Part shown: positions 22,501-33,105 of the stretch, in pieces
Layout: every line of letters begins with the position of its first letter
Position numbering within the stretch: the first letter of the stretch is position 1
Made by a program: the position numbers and the translations under genes
Assembly (NCBI RefSeq): GCF_002994745.2
Contig: NC_037091.1
Coordinates: 29,952,289-30,016,288, forward strand
DNA length: 64,000 bases
DNA from: Rosa chinensis
Taxonomy: Eukaryota > Streptophyta > Magnoliopsida > Rosales > Rosaceae
Direction: 5' to 3'
Notes under the pieces: model-generated
The model's input: only the letters and a program-made list of their open reading frames with translations
What the model was told of the DNA's origin: nothing
Database searches by the model: none

Positions 22501-23158
22501 TCAGGCGTAAACATAACCGTTGCTAATTATGCTAGGTTATATGTGCAAGTCCCTGAAGTCCCCATTTAAGGAGGGTTTTCTTGCGGGGTTGATACCAAAG
22601 CGTAGCTTTGTGCCGTATTGGGAGCATAACTAGTTCAAGTTTGTTGTCCATCTAGAATTGGTCGGAGCGAGAGCTTATACGCTTTCGGGTGGGCCTCGGC
22701 TAGGCCCTCCAAGGAGTCCCCCACTCCTGGATATAGACCTCCATATGGTCAGAAAATTGTTTGATGAGGGGAGCTGCGTTTAAGCAGTGGGTGTTAGTTA
22801 GTGAACCTAATATTTGATACACAAGTGTCGGGGGTTAACTGTCTGATCAATGGCTGCCGTGGGCTGCGTTAACGGGTCCCTTTACTCTTTTCCAGAGGAG
22901 AAAAGCTTGACTGCAATGCAGTGTAGCAGTCATTGTCATTATGAGGCGTTTGCCTTACCGCTTGGCGGTTGATCGTGGACCATAGACTCGTGGAGTCTTA
23001 GACCAATTTAGGTCTCTTTTCTGTGGGGAGAGTTTGCCAAAGTATGGTGCCCGGAGGCTAGACCATATGCTTACATATAGAGTATATGTAAAGTTTGTAA
23101 TTGTATGAACAATGACAAATAAGTTATAGCAAGTAATAATATATGGATCTTATGGCCA

Positions 23159-23645
23159 TGTTAATGTTAAAACCGAAAGCTCTAGTTAGCTTCAGAGAAA
23201 TAGAGAGAGAGTGTGTGAGAGAAAGACACGAGAGGTATAGTGGTTCGTCTCCCGCCTTAGCGGGAGACTACGTCCACTGGAAATTTTAACTAGTGTGTTT
23301 GGGCCTTGCGACCCAAAAGGGATTACGAGAGATGTAATGGGATGTAGAGTAAGTGGGAAGGAGTCTCCTTTTATAGGGAAGGAGCTTCCTTTACATTTTC
23401 TTCAATGTGGGACAAGAAGTCCCATTTTAGTCTAGAAATACATATTGTGGAGGCATATTGGCAAGGCCGGAAAGGTTGCTTCCCGGTGAGGTCTTGGCCA
23501 CTTCCGACTACCACGGGGTAGGTTGTATATCAGGCTACGGTATGCATGTCGCGGTTGGCCCCACCATGGCCTGTGGGCCCCTCTAAGAGGGTGTTACTTA
23601 TGCTTGGTGAGATAGCAAACTAGCTTGCTAGTAGAGGTATCTACA
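23159..23645. repeat. Right LTR of element E
   Basis: Matches the left LTR closely. It carries a perfect 9-bp hairpin GTCTCCCGC-CTTA-GCGGGAGAC at 23247-23268. It ends TCTACA and is followed by the ATAAG duplication. Confidence 0.9.
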
Positions 23646-23929
23646 ATAAGCTTGATCTTGAGGAGGTTGCTCATATCCCATTGGGTCTTCCCATCCATAA
23701 TTCCATCGATCCATATATAGTTCAATGTGATAAGAAAATAAGTTCCTACGGATTCCCAAGAATGAGATAAGTAACCAAAAGTTAGAAAGAAAATAGAAAA
23801 ATAACTACACAAAACATAACTAAATTAATTAAACTAACAATTTTTTTTTTTTAAACAAAGAAACAAAAAATATGCTAAAGTGACCTAAAGAACCGATTTA
23901 CCAAGGGATTAAGGCTATTAAACCCTAAT

Positions 23930-23946
23930 CCCCGGCAACGGCGCCA
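23930..23946 (-). promoter_or_regulatory. Primer-binding site of element D
   Basis: On the minus strand TGGCGCCGTTGCCGGGG lies one base inside the right (5') LTR of D. This sequence is the usual primer site of Athila/Tat-type plant elements. Confidence 0.8.
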
Positions 23947-23947
23947 T

Positions 23948-24765
23948 TGACTTGATACACATTTATGCAAGCGTATGTATCATTGTCAAGATAGGGAAGT
24001 ATTAAACCCAAAATTATCGTACCACGGGGATTAGTAGCTAACCCACAATCCTTGGGAAGTCGAAACTAAAGTCACTAAGCAAACAAAAGAAAAAGAAAAA
24101 GAAAATAAATAAAAATGCTGTTCTAAGGCACCAAAACTTAGCAATGATCGGCTTTGGTTCTCACCAAAGCCTAATCAAAGCTACGAGCTTAGTGATGGAT
24201 ATTTATAATGGGTTGAATTTGTCACCGAAAATTATAAATTTAATTTCTAATAACTAAATTGCAAGAATTTAAATGAAAGCTCTAACTAACAACTAAATTA
24301 AATAAAGGCAAGAAGGTAAGAAATGGAAATTAGGTCACTAGGGTGTCGTCCTAGCCAAATTCACTGCACAAGTATGTTCGGACAATGGTCAAACAATTCA
24401 TAATGGTATCAAGAACCATACCCAAGGCTTTTCAAGGCTCATGGGTCATTACATTCTCTATATGGTATTCCAACTCCGGATCAAGGGCCGTAAAAACTCA
24501 ATTGGGACAATCTAGAGCCTTGTTAGGGCCTCTAGTTGTACCAAAAGGCGAAAAGTTCTAGAATCAAGGTTCCCAAGCTAGCCAATACGGCAATCGAAAT
24601 TGGTAGTGTAACTAACCATGTTCTAAAATAGTGTTCTAGCCATAAATTAGAGAAGTAATTAGGCTCCCTAATTTGTTCTAGACATGCTCGTCTACACATT
24701 CAAGAGTTAATCAAGCTCCTAATCATGTATCTAAGCCAAATAATATAGATTAGAACATATGCCAA
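23948..24765 (-). repeat. Right (5') LTR of element D, truncated
   Basis: Matches 15211-16035 (both copies reach '...TAGAACATATGCCAA') and then stops abruptly at 24765. The remaining roughly 0.9 kb of the LTR is absent, and the next base belongs to the gag of element C. Confidence 0.85.
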
Positions 24766-24893
24766 GATAGTTCAGTGTGTATTAAGGTTTATAAGCAACA
24801 CCATCTAGAAAATCCACTGCCAAGCCCACTTTCCTATCCTTAGGACATCTAATCTAAGTAAAAACTCTCTCCATCTGATTCAACCAATTATGG
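24766..24893 (-). pseudogene. Gag fragment of element C (distal part)
   Basis: The minus strand encodes 'WLNQMERVF' followed, after an in-frame stop, by 'KVGLAVDFLDG', matching the gag of element A ('WITRMERVF', 'RVPLAIDLLDGDAW'). The frame continues without a break from 35463 once B and one TATGG copy are set aside. It ends at the junction with D's LTR. Confidence 0.8.
24889..24893. repeat. Target-site duplication of solo LTR B, left copy (TATGG)
   Basis: TATGG at 24889-24893 and at 35458-35462 flank B, and the interrupted gag of C reads on across them. Confidence 0.92.
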
Positions 24894-25112
24894 TGTATTG
24901 CCCCGTACCTACTAGTTACTTTTTACCGTGGTTGACTGAGGAGTGACTTTTTCTTTAGTCAGGTAAATTAGGAAATTTCTTTGAGATTGTTGTAGATTAC
25001 GAAAAATAGAGTTCGTGGACACGTAGTTTGTTTAAATTGGATTTATATCAGAAAAGTTATGACCAAAAATAGAAATTTCTATTTTTGGCATGGTTTTTGT
25101 TTGTGAGCTTCT

Positions 25113-25117
25113 ATTTG
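25113..25117. repeat. Target-site duplication of element F, left copy (ATTTG)
   Basis: ATTTG at 25113-25117 and 33106-33110 flank element F exactly. Confidence 0.94.
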
Positions 25118-28028
25118 TGTGATGCCCCGGAAATTCGTAATTATTTTCTGAAGATTTTTCCAGAATTAATTTTATAACTATTGGACGGTTTCGTGGCTCG
25201 TGGATGGAGCGGAAGTGTTTCGGGCGAATAATTAATTGAAGAATATGGTTTTAGGGGGTTGCTAAAGGTTGACTTTTTATTCGTCGAGATTTTCCGAAAA
25301 CTTCCTTCACGAAAGTTGTAGAGCGCGTCGATACGAGTTCGTGGACATGTGGAACGCGAGAATCGGAGTTCATATGAGGAAGTTATGGCTATTGGAAAAA
25401 GTTTCCATTTTAGTATATAAAGGAAAAATCAGTTTTTTTTTCATTATTCCTCATTTCCTTTTCCGGAAGCCACTCCCTCTCTCTCTCTTCTCTCTCGTCC
25501 GCTCCCTCAGTATCGAAGAAAACCGCCTGACCCGACCCGAACCCGGCCGATCCGACCCGACTTTTCCGGCCAACTGCGGCGGTCTCCGGCCTTGAAACTT
25601 GGCCAGCAGGGTCGTCTCCTCCGTCTGGTCGTCCCTCTGGTGTTCTCTTACGGCGATTCTCCGTCTCGGTGGCAGTTCAAGGCGGTGCAGACTGGAGAAA
25701 TCGGACCCGACCGGAAAACACAGTTCCGACGTCGGCACGGCTTCGATTTTCTCGGGTTGAGTTCAGAACAAGCTCGCTGAATCGATCCATGGTGGTTGTT
25801 TGGATCGATTCACGTGAAAATTCGATCAACTCAGTTGGGATTACTGTTCACGGCTTGTGAGGTAGTTTTCGATCCCTTAAGCTTGTTTTCTGACTTCGAG
25901 CTAGTTATGAGAATTCACAAGCATGCTTAGATGAAGAACTTTGATGTTGGGAGTTTTGTGAAATAATGTGTTTTGGCCGGTGGCGGTGCACCACCGTCTG
26001 TGGTGGCGTTCCGGCGGTGTTCCGGCCACTTAAGGAACTGTTTTTGGTATTATATATGTTCTACTCGTTGATACGAGCGTTTCGATATATAATATGCAAA
26101 TTTTGGAGTTCGTATGGAATTGTTATGATTTTTGCAATTTCATACCGATCGATTATTCTATCCGTGAGGATTTGAGCGTCCGATCGACTTGTGGTTTGGT
26201 CACATCGATCGTGGACGTATTCCAGAGACTTCGGGAGGTCTCGGATGTGGTTTTGCCTCGATTGGCGCCACTTTGGGGGATTTTAGTTCAAAACAGGGGT
26301 TTCGGACTTAAAATTGGTTATGAATCGTTACTGATTTGAGATCATTGGTGAATAGGTGCTTCTAGAAGGTGAATTGGACGAGTTGTTGGTGATAGTGCAC
26401 TAGTTCGGTTCTGTATAGAAGACGCAGCGGGATTCTGAGGTGAGTAATCTCACGAAGTTCATATCACGAACGGGTTCACCATACTGTTTTGAGAGTTATT
26501 TAGTTAACTGCAAACTATAGATGGTATTAGTGGCACTTTTGAGTAGATGATTACGTGTGTATATATGTATATTATGGGATGTATATATATACATACGTAT
26601 TCATGTATTAGTAGATATATGTTTACGTGAAATATATATGTTTTGGGTGGTTTGTGGATTTATGAAAACAATATGCATGAAATGATGTTTTTTATTGTTT
26701 TGGGGTGTGGCTTTTGGAAAACAAATGATTTGTGGAAATGATTGATTTCGATTTGTTTTGAAAAGCGTTGAGATTTGAGAAAAGTGTTGAGATTTGGGTA
26801 TGAAAACAATGGGCATGAATTGATGCTTTTTATTGTTTTGTGTTATGGCTTTTTCGGAAAACAATGATTATGGAAATGTTGATTTCGATTGTTTTCAAAA
26901 GCGTTGCGATTTGTGTAACATTTTGGGTCAGATGCGACTCCTTTAATGTTTTGCTCCAAGGGACGTTGCGGCCCGAGGATCGAAGGTCTGAGACCTTGGG
27001 CAGAATACCAGGTGACCACGTCTTTGGCCGGACGAGTGGTTACATTTTTCAGTTAGAGCTCTAATCTGTCTGCCATATAGGTAATTCATGGGGTAACGGG
27101 AATTGGTTATTTACAACTCATGACATTACGTATTTTTAGGGAACAAGGTGTGAGTTGCTTCCTTATTAATGGTTTTTAAGGGGACAAGGTGTGAGTTGTT
27201 TTCCTTATTAACGTTTTGATAGAAATCAAGGTGTGAGTTGCTTTCTATGGTACGATTATGGTACATTTGATAGGAAACAAGGTGTGAGTTGTTTTCTATG
27301 TTCTACTGATAGAAATCAAGGAGTGAGTTGCTTTCTATGTTTTACTGATAGAAATCAAGGAGTGAGTTGCTTTCTATGTTTTACTGATAGAAATCAAGGA
27401 GTGAGTTGCTTTCTATGTTTTATTGATAGAATTCAAGTGTGGGTTGTTTTCTATGTTTCGATTTAAAAGGAAACAAGGTGTGAGTTGCTTTCTTTTATTT
27501 CGATTTGAAAGGAAATTAAAGTGTGAGTTATTCTCCTTTATTTCGTGTTTTAAGGAATCAAAGCGTGAGTTGTTTTCCTTATTTTTGGCGTGAGTTGTGT
27601 GTGGTTTGAGTTACTCATACGGGCTTGCAAAAGCTTACCGGGGTGTTGTGTGGCAACCCGGTGCACCATTCCAACGGTGTAGGGGTTAATCCTGCAGGTT
27701 AGGATAATCGAGGTTGAGGCAGCGAGCTAGCAGCTTTACGGTAGGAAGCCAATTTTGTGACTTTACCGTTATTTGGACTTCCGTTGTAGTGAGCTCTGAG
27801 GAGCATTACGTTTATCTTGTTGTTGACAATTTAATTCGTAAGCTTGTGTAATTTATAACTCTTTGGAGCGAGTGTATATTAACTTTGAGGGTTCAGGGCA
27901 TCAATAAGTGTGTAAGTTAAAGGGAAAAAGATTCCAGGTATTTTGTATTGATGACTGGACGTTCACGCATATATAATTATGGGGTTATATATATCGATTT
28001 TCATGTGTGTAAAATCAGGGGCGTGACA
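25118..28028 (+). repeat. 5' LTR of element F
   Basis: Starts TGTGATGCCCCGG and ends GGGCGTGACA. It contains a TATA-like 'TATATAAAGG' at about 25414, a GC-rich leader (25500-25780) and the hairpin array at 27135-27600. The open frames inside are repeated identically in the 3' LTR and look like chance frames. Confidence 0.95.
27135..27600 (+). repeat. Hairpin array in 5' LTR of F (about 11 units)
   Basis: Units of about 31-55 bases share a core CAAGGTGTGAGTTG (variants CAAGGAGTGAGTTG, AAAGCGTGAGTTG) flanked by inverted arms. Examples are ATAGAAA/TTTCTAT (four units), ATAGGAAA/TTTTCTAT, AAAGGA/TCCTTT and TAAGGAA/TTCCTTA. The arms change between units but stay complementary. Three units (about 27310-27430) are near-identical tandem copies with a period of 39. 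Confidence 0.85.
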
Positions 28029-28031
28029 GAT

Positions 28032-28043
28032 TGGTATCAGAGC
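28032..28043 (+). promoter_or_regulatory. Primer-binding site of element F
   Basis: TGGTATCAGAGC, tRNA-Met type, three bases after the 5' LTR. Confidence 0.9.
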
Positions 28044-28397
28044 GTAAGGTGCATATTTGGTGACAATCAATACTCCTCGAGTGATGGCCCGTCTGCAGCG
28101 GATCCCCATCTGATGCTCTTCGGTATTGATATAGTCATTGGGTATGCAATGAGTGTTGGATTGCGAATCATCAGGGTAGTGTTAGCTCAGTGAACCAAGT
28201 GTAGGAGCTTAAGGTAGCTTCTAGGAGTTATAATCTTTTGAGGAATGAGGACCTTTAGATTTGACTCAAGATTTACGTAGGGGATAGAATTGTATCTTCT
28301 GACGTAGTAAGGTGGTTGATTTAGTCATGTTGTTGACTTATACTTGTAGTTGGAAGTTGTACAAGTATTAATCACAGGTTGTTATGCTTCTTAGGTG

Positions 28398-29449
28398 ATG
28401 GATTCACAAGGAGGCCGAGCTAGGGGTCGAGGTAGACCCAGAGGCAGGGGTGGAGCCAGAGGTAGGGGCAGGATTCCTCCTCCTGTTGAGGAGATGTTTG
28501 AGAATGATATCGAGGCATCGAATGTTGAGCTGCCTGTTCCACCGGTTGTGGAGGTTGCGAATGTTGTAGATCCCACTCGTTTGTCGAAGTTGGCAAAGGA
28601 GATTTCGAGGTTGGGAGGAGTTCCATTCCAGGGAGGTACGGATCACATGTTGGCAGATCAATGGATCGAGAACATGAAGACCTACTTCGAGATGGTCGTC
28701 TGCGACGACGTTGAGAAGAGGAAGATTGCGGCGTTTATGCTCCAAGGCGATGCACGGGTATGGTGGAGCGGCACACAGAGGGTGATGGATGTGTCCGCCA
28801 TGACCTGGGACGGTTTTGTGGAACTGTTCAGGAAGAAGTACTTTCCGCCTTCAGTGAGGGAGCAGATGGAAAGGGAATTCATCTCGTTAGTCCAAGGGAC
28901 TAAGAGTGTGAGGGAGTATGAAGCTGAGTTCTCAAGGTTGTATCGCTTTGTGAGGCAGATGGATGCTGAGAGCTTAGCTATGAAGTTTCAGTGGGGACTG
29001 AATGCTTCAATCCGGCGCGATGTCGCTGTTCTGGAACTGAAGACGGTAGAGCTCATTTTCGTTAAGGCTATGGCCATTGAGCAGGAGAACTTGATTTTCC
29101 AGGAGCAGGAGTCGGCTGAGAGGGACTCCGAAGGAAGGGGAAGGCAACTGCTGAGAGCAATGAAGGGACAGATGCTCAGGGTGGGTTCTGGAAGAGGCGC
29201 AGGACTCATCAGCAGGCGCCAGCTAGGGAAGCGGCTGCACCTGCTAGGGCTGCACCTGTTGGGCAGGGAGCACCTCTGAGATGTTACAACTGTAAGGAGA
29301 TTGGCCATACTGCTAAGGCTTGCACAAAACCGAAGAACTTGGCGTGTTTTACTTGTGGCCAGACAGGGCATTTCTCAAGGGATTGTACCCAGCAGCAGGG
29401 CAGGGGACAAGGAAATCAGCGAGGACAGCAGCCTTTGGGGCATGTCTGA
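28398..29449 (+). pseudogene. gag of element F with one frame change
   Basis: Starts at ATG 28398. It has an Arg/Gly-rich N-terminus, a capsid-like retrotransposon gag domain (about residues 85-210; 'RVWWSGTQ', 'MTWDGFVELFRKKYF', 'SVREYEAEFSRLYRF'), then a linker and two CCHC zinc knuckles at 29282-29323 and 29345-29386. The knuckles lie in a different frame from the capsid. The first frame ends at 29279, and the change of frame is near 29130-29140 in a G/A-rich stretch (GAAGGAAGGGGAAGGC). Read this way gag would be about 350 residues, stopping at TGA 29447-29449. Gag packages RNA; without its zinc knuckles packaging would be weak, so the shift is either a recent mutation or ribosomal frameshifting. 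Mutation is the simpler view. Confidence 0.88.
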
Positions 29450-30179
29450 GTGGATGCAAATTTTCAGCAAAGTGTAGGGAATGGAGGTGTCTTATCGGCC
29501 TTAAGACTTTTCTTGCTAAGGCGAAGTATGATAGTGGAGAACCTAATTCCTTTGTGTGCTGTGACAGGCTTTGCCTGATGTCCATAGTTAGACTTTTGCG
29601 TGTGGCTTCCTTTTGTAAAATACTGTTTTAGATGGTATGTTGCATGATGCATTTTTCATTGTTGTAACAGAGGAGTCTTTTACAACTTTGTTTGTATGTG
29701 CGATACCATGTGATAATTGATGGGTAGTTCGGCCGAGGCTGAATCTCATCTTACTATGTTCGGAGATAGTTGGAATGCTTATTGTGATTTTGCAAATAGT
29801 TGACTGTGGCAAAAACCTAGAGTTTTATCAATTGATTTGAAATGAAATGTCATTTTAAATTTAGCAATGAGAATGTTGTAATTGATGATATATCGATGCA
29901 GATACTGTGAGGACAGGACTATGAATTCTTAGGTGGTTGTGCATAATTGTTGTTGCATTAGTACGTGATTGAAACAGGTGAGATGTTTAGATTATCTCCA
30001 AGTGGGATGGTAGGATGCATTTGAATTGCGATATTAGGTAGGGTACCTGTATCCATTATTGAGCTAAGTATGTTGTATAGTGAGACAAGAACAGGTTGTT
30101 GCGAAATGAGATTTGGACTTGAGCTTGGTTTATGCGTACTTGTGGGTGTGGTACGTGTGAATTTCGGGACGAAATTTCT
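29450..30179 (+). other. Internal region of F where pol should be
   Basis: About 730 bases between the end of gag and the purine tract. No RT, integrase or protease motif in any frame. It ends with 'AATTTCGGGACGAAATTT', a phrase common just before the polypurine tract in Tekay/Del-type elements. A large deletion joining gag to the 3' end is the likely cause. Confidence 0.75.
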
Positions 30180-30194
30180 TTAAGGGGGGTGGAA
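30180..30194 (+). promoter_or_regulatory. Polypurine tract of element F
   Basis: TTAAGGGGGGTGGAA immediately before the 3' LTR, the expected plus-strand primer. Confidence 0.85.
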
Positions 30195-33105
30195 TGTGAT
30201 GCCCCGGAAATTCGTAATTATTTTCTGAAGATTTTTCCAGAATTAATTTTATAACTATTGGACGGTTTCGTGGCTCGTGGATGGAGCGGAAGTGTTTCGG
30301 GCGAATAATTAATTGAAGAATATGGTTTTAGGGGGGTTGCTAAAGGTTGACTTTTTATTCGTCGAGATTTTCCGAAAACTTCCTTCACGAAAGTTGTAGA
30401 GCGCGTCGATACGAGTTCGTGGACATGTGGAACGCGAGAATCGGAGTTCATATGAGGAAGTTATGGCTATTGGAAAAAGTTTCCATTTTAGTATATAAAG
30501 GAAAAATCAGTTTTTTTTTCATTATTCCTCATTTCCTTTTCCGGAAGCCACTCCCTCTCTCTCTCTTCTCTCTCGTCCGCTCCCTCAGTATCGAAGAAAA
30601 CCGCCTGACCCGACCCGAACCCGGCCGATCCGACCCGACTTTTCCGGCCAACTGCGGCGGTCTCCGGCCTTGAAACTTGGCCAGCAGGGTCGTCTCCTCC
30701 GTCTGGTCGTCCCTCTGGTGTTCTCTTACGGCGATTCTCCGTCTCGGTGGCAGTTCAAGGCGGTGCAGACTGGAGAAATCGGACCCGACCGGAAAACACA
30801 GTTCCGACGTCGGCACGGCTTCGATTTTCTCGGGTTGAGTTCAGAACAAGCTCGCTGAATCGATCCATGGTGGTTGTTTGGATCGATTCACGTGAAAATT
30901 CGATCAACTCAGTTGGGATTACTGTTCACGGCTTGTGAGGTAGTTTTCGATCCCTTAAGCTTGTTTTCTGACTTCGAGCTAGTTATGAGAATTCACAAGC
31001 ATGCTTAGATGAAGAACTTTGATGTTGGGAGTTTTGTGAAATAATGTGTTTTGGCCGGTGGCGGTGCACCACCGTCTGTGGTGGCGTTCCGGCGGTGTTC
31101 CGGCCACTTAAGGAACTGTTTTTGGTATTATATATGTTCTACTCGTTGATACGAGCGTTTCGATATATAATATGCAAATTTTGGAGTTCGTATGGAATTG
31201 TTATGATTTTTGCAATTTCATACCGATCGATTATTCTATCCGTGAGGATTTGAGCGTCCGATCGACTTGTGGTTTGGTCACATCGATCGTGGACGTATTC
31301 CAGAGACTTCGGGAGGTCTCGGATGTGGTTTTGCCTCGATTGGCGCCACTTTGGGGGATTTTAGTTCAAAACAGGGGTTTCGGACTTAAAATTGGTTATG
31401 AATCGTTACTGATTTGAGATCATTGGTGAATAGGTGCTTCTAGAAGGTGAATTGGACGAGTTGTTGGTGATAGTGCACTAGTTCGGTTCTGTATAGAAGA
31501 CGCAGCGGGATTCTGAGGTGAGTAATCTCACGAAGTTCATATCACGAACGGGTTCACCATACTGTTTTGAGAGTTATTTAGTTAACTGCAAACTATAGAT
31601 GGTATTAGTGGCACTTTTGAGTAGATGATTACGTGTGTATATATGTATATTATGGGATGTATATATATACATACGTATTCATGTATTAGTAGATATATGT
31701 TTACGTGAAATATATATGTTTTGGGTGGTTTGTGGATTTATGAAAACAATATGCATGAAATGATGTTTTTTATTGTTTTGGGGTGTGGCTTTTGGAAAAC
31801 AAATGATTTGTGGAAATGATTGATTTCGATTTTTTTGAAAAGCGTTGAGATTTGAGAAAAGTGTTGAGATTTGGGTATGAAAACAATGGGCATGAATTGA
31901 TGCTTTTTATTGTTTTGTGTTATGGCTTTTTCGGAAAACAATGATTATGGAAATGTTGATTTCGATTGTTTTCAAAAGCGTTGCGATTTGTGTAACATTT
32001 TGGGTCAGATGCGACTCCTTTAATGTTTTGCTCCAAGGGACGTTGCGGCCCGAGGATCGAAGGTCTGAGACCTTGGGCAGAATACCAGGTGACCACGTCT
32101 TTGGCCGGACGAGTGGTTACGTTTTTCAGTTAGAGCTCTAATCTGTCTGCCATATAGGTAATTCATGGGGTAACGGGAATTGGTTATTTACAACTCATGA
32201 CATTACGTATTTTTAGGGAACAAGGTGTGAGTTGCTTCCTTATTAATGGTTTTTAAGGGGACAAGGTGTGAGTTGTTTTCCTTATTAACGTTTTGATAGA
32301 AATCAAGGTGTGAGTTGCTTTCTATGGTACGATTATGGTACATTTGATAGGAAACAAGGTGTGAGTTGTTTTCTATGTTCTACTGATAGAAATCAAGGAG
32401 TGAGTTGCTTTCTATGTTTTACTGATAGAAATCAAGGAGTGAGTTGCTTTCTATGTTTTACTGATAGAAATCAAGGAGTGAGTTGCTTTCTATGTTTTAT
32501 TGATAGAATTCAAGTGTGGGTTGTTTTCTATGTTTCGATTTAAAAGGAAACAAGGTGTGAGTTGCTTTCTTTTATTTCGATTTGAAAGGAAATTAAAGTG
32601 TGAGTTATTCTCCTTTATTTCGTGTTTTAAGGAATCAAAGCGTGAGTTGTTTTCCTTATTTTTGGCGTGAGTTGTGTGTGGTTTGAGTTACTCATACGGG
32701 CTTGCAAAAGCTTACCGGGGTGTTGTGTGGCAACCCGGTGCACCATTCCAACGGTGTAGGGGTTAATCCTGCAGGTTAGGATAATCGAGGTTGAGGCAGC
32801 GAGCTAGCAGCTTTACGGTAGGAAGCCAATTTTGTGACTTTACCGTTATTTGGACTTCCGTTGTAGTGAGCTCTGAGGAGCATTACGTTTATCTTGTTGT
32901 TGACAATTTAATTCGTAAGCTTGTGTAATTTATAACTCTTTGGAGCGAGTGTATATTAACTTTGAGGGTTCAGGGCATCAATAAGTGTGTAAGTTAAAGG
33001 GAAAAAGATTCCAGGTATTTTGTATTGATGACTGGACGTTCACGCATATATAATTATGGGGTTATATATATCGATTTTCATGTGTGTAAAATCAGGGGCG
33101 TGACA
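30195..33105 (+). repeat. 3' LTR of element F
   Basis: Same ends and length (2,911 bp) as the 5' LTR and nearly identical to it. The hairpin array is at about 32212-32677. Followed by the ATTTG duplication. Confidence 0.95.

Larger units (their letters stand above)
20915..23645. mobile_element. Short nested LTR element E (2.7 kb) with internal minisatellite
   Basis: Two LTRs of 498 bp (20915-21412) and 487 bp (23159-23645) begin TGTTAATGTTA and end TCTACA, and the whole is flanked by a perfect 5-bp TSD. The 1,746-bp interior has no retroelement protein; its main content is a GC-rich tandem repeat at about 22030-22500. It is therefore a small non-autonomous LTR element. A minus-strand orientation is suggested by the purine-rich complement of 'AGTCCCCAAGTAAG' beside the left LTR, but I could not identify a primer site. 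Confidence 0.9.
15211..24765 (-). mobile_element. Tat-like non-autonomous LTR retrotransposon D (minus strand, truncated right LTR)
   Basis: Two LTRs start with the same text, TGACTTGATACACATTTATG, at 15211 and 23948. On the minus strand the primer site TGGCGCCGTTGCCGGGG (23930-23946) adjoins the right LTR, and a purine tract (complement of 16966-16980) adjoins the left LTR, so the element reads right to left. This primer site is the type used by Athila/Tat/Ogre-like elements. No RT, integrase or protease was found in the internal part; the only sizeable frame (19904-20882) is repetitive and not an enzyme, so D looks like a large non-autonomous derivative. Element E is nested inside it. The right LTR stops at about 24765 after about 0.8 kb of an expected 1.75 kb. 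Confidence 0.85.
25118..33105 (+). mobile_element. Young, gag-only Ty3/gypsy element F
   Basis: A complete 7,988-bp insertion with perfect TSD, two 2,911-bp LTRs, primer site, gag and purine tract. By eye the LTRs differ at only about three places: one extra G near 30333, a G/T-run length change near 26754/31832, and A/G at 27042/32120. That implies very recent insertion. The 2.17-kb interior has gag with two zinc knuckles but no protease, RT, RNase H or integrase, so it must have been moved by enzymes from another element. Confidence 0.95.

Noticed and set aside
25269..26339. Open frames in the 5' LTR of F (and the same ones at 30347-31417)
   Set aside because: They are present only because the two LTRs are copies; they overlap on both strands and show no domain.
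27230..27466. CRISPR-like spaced repeats
   Set aside because: Units are inside a plant LTR, repeated in the other LTR, and the 'spacers' are complementary arms or near-identical, not unique.
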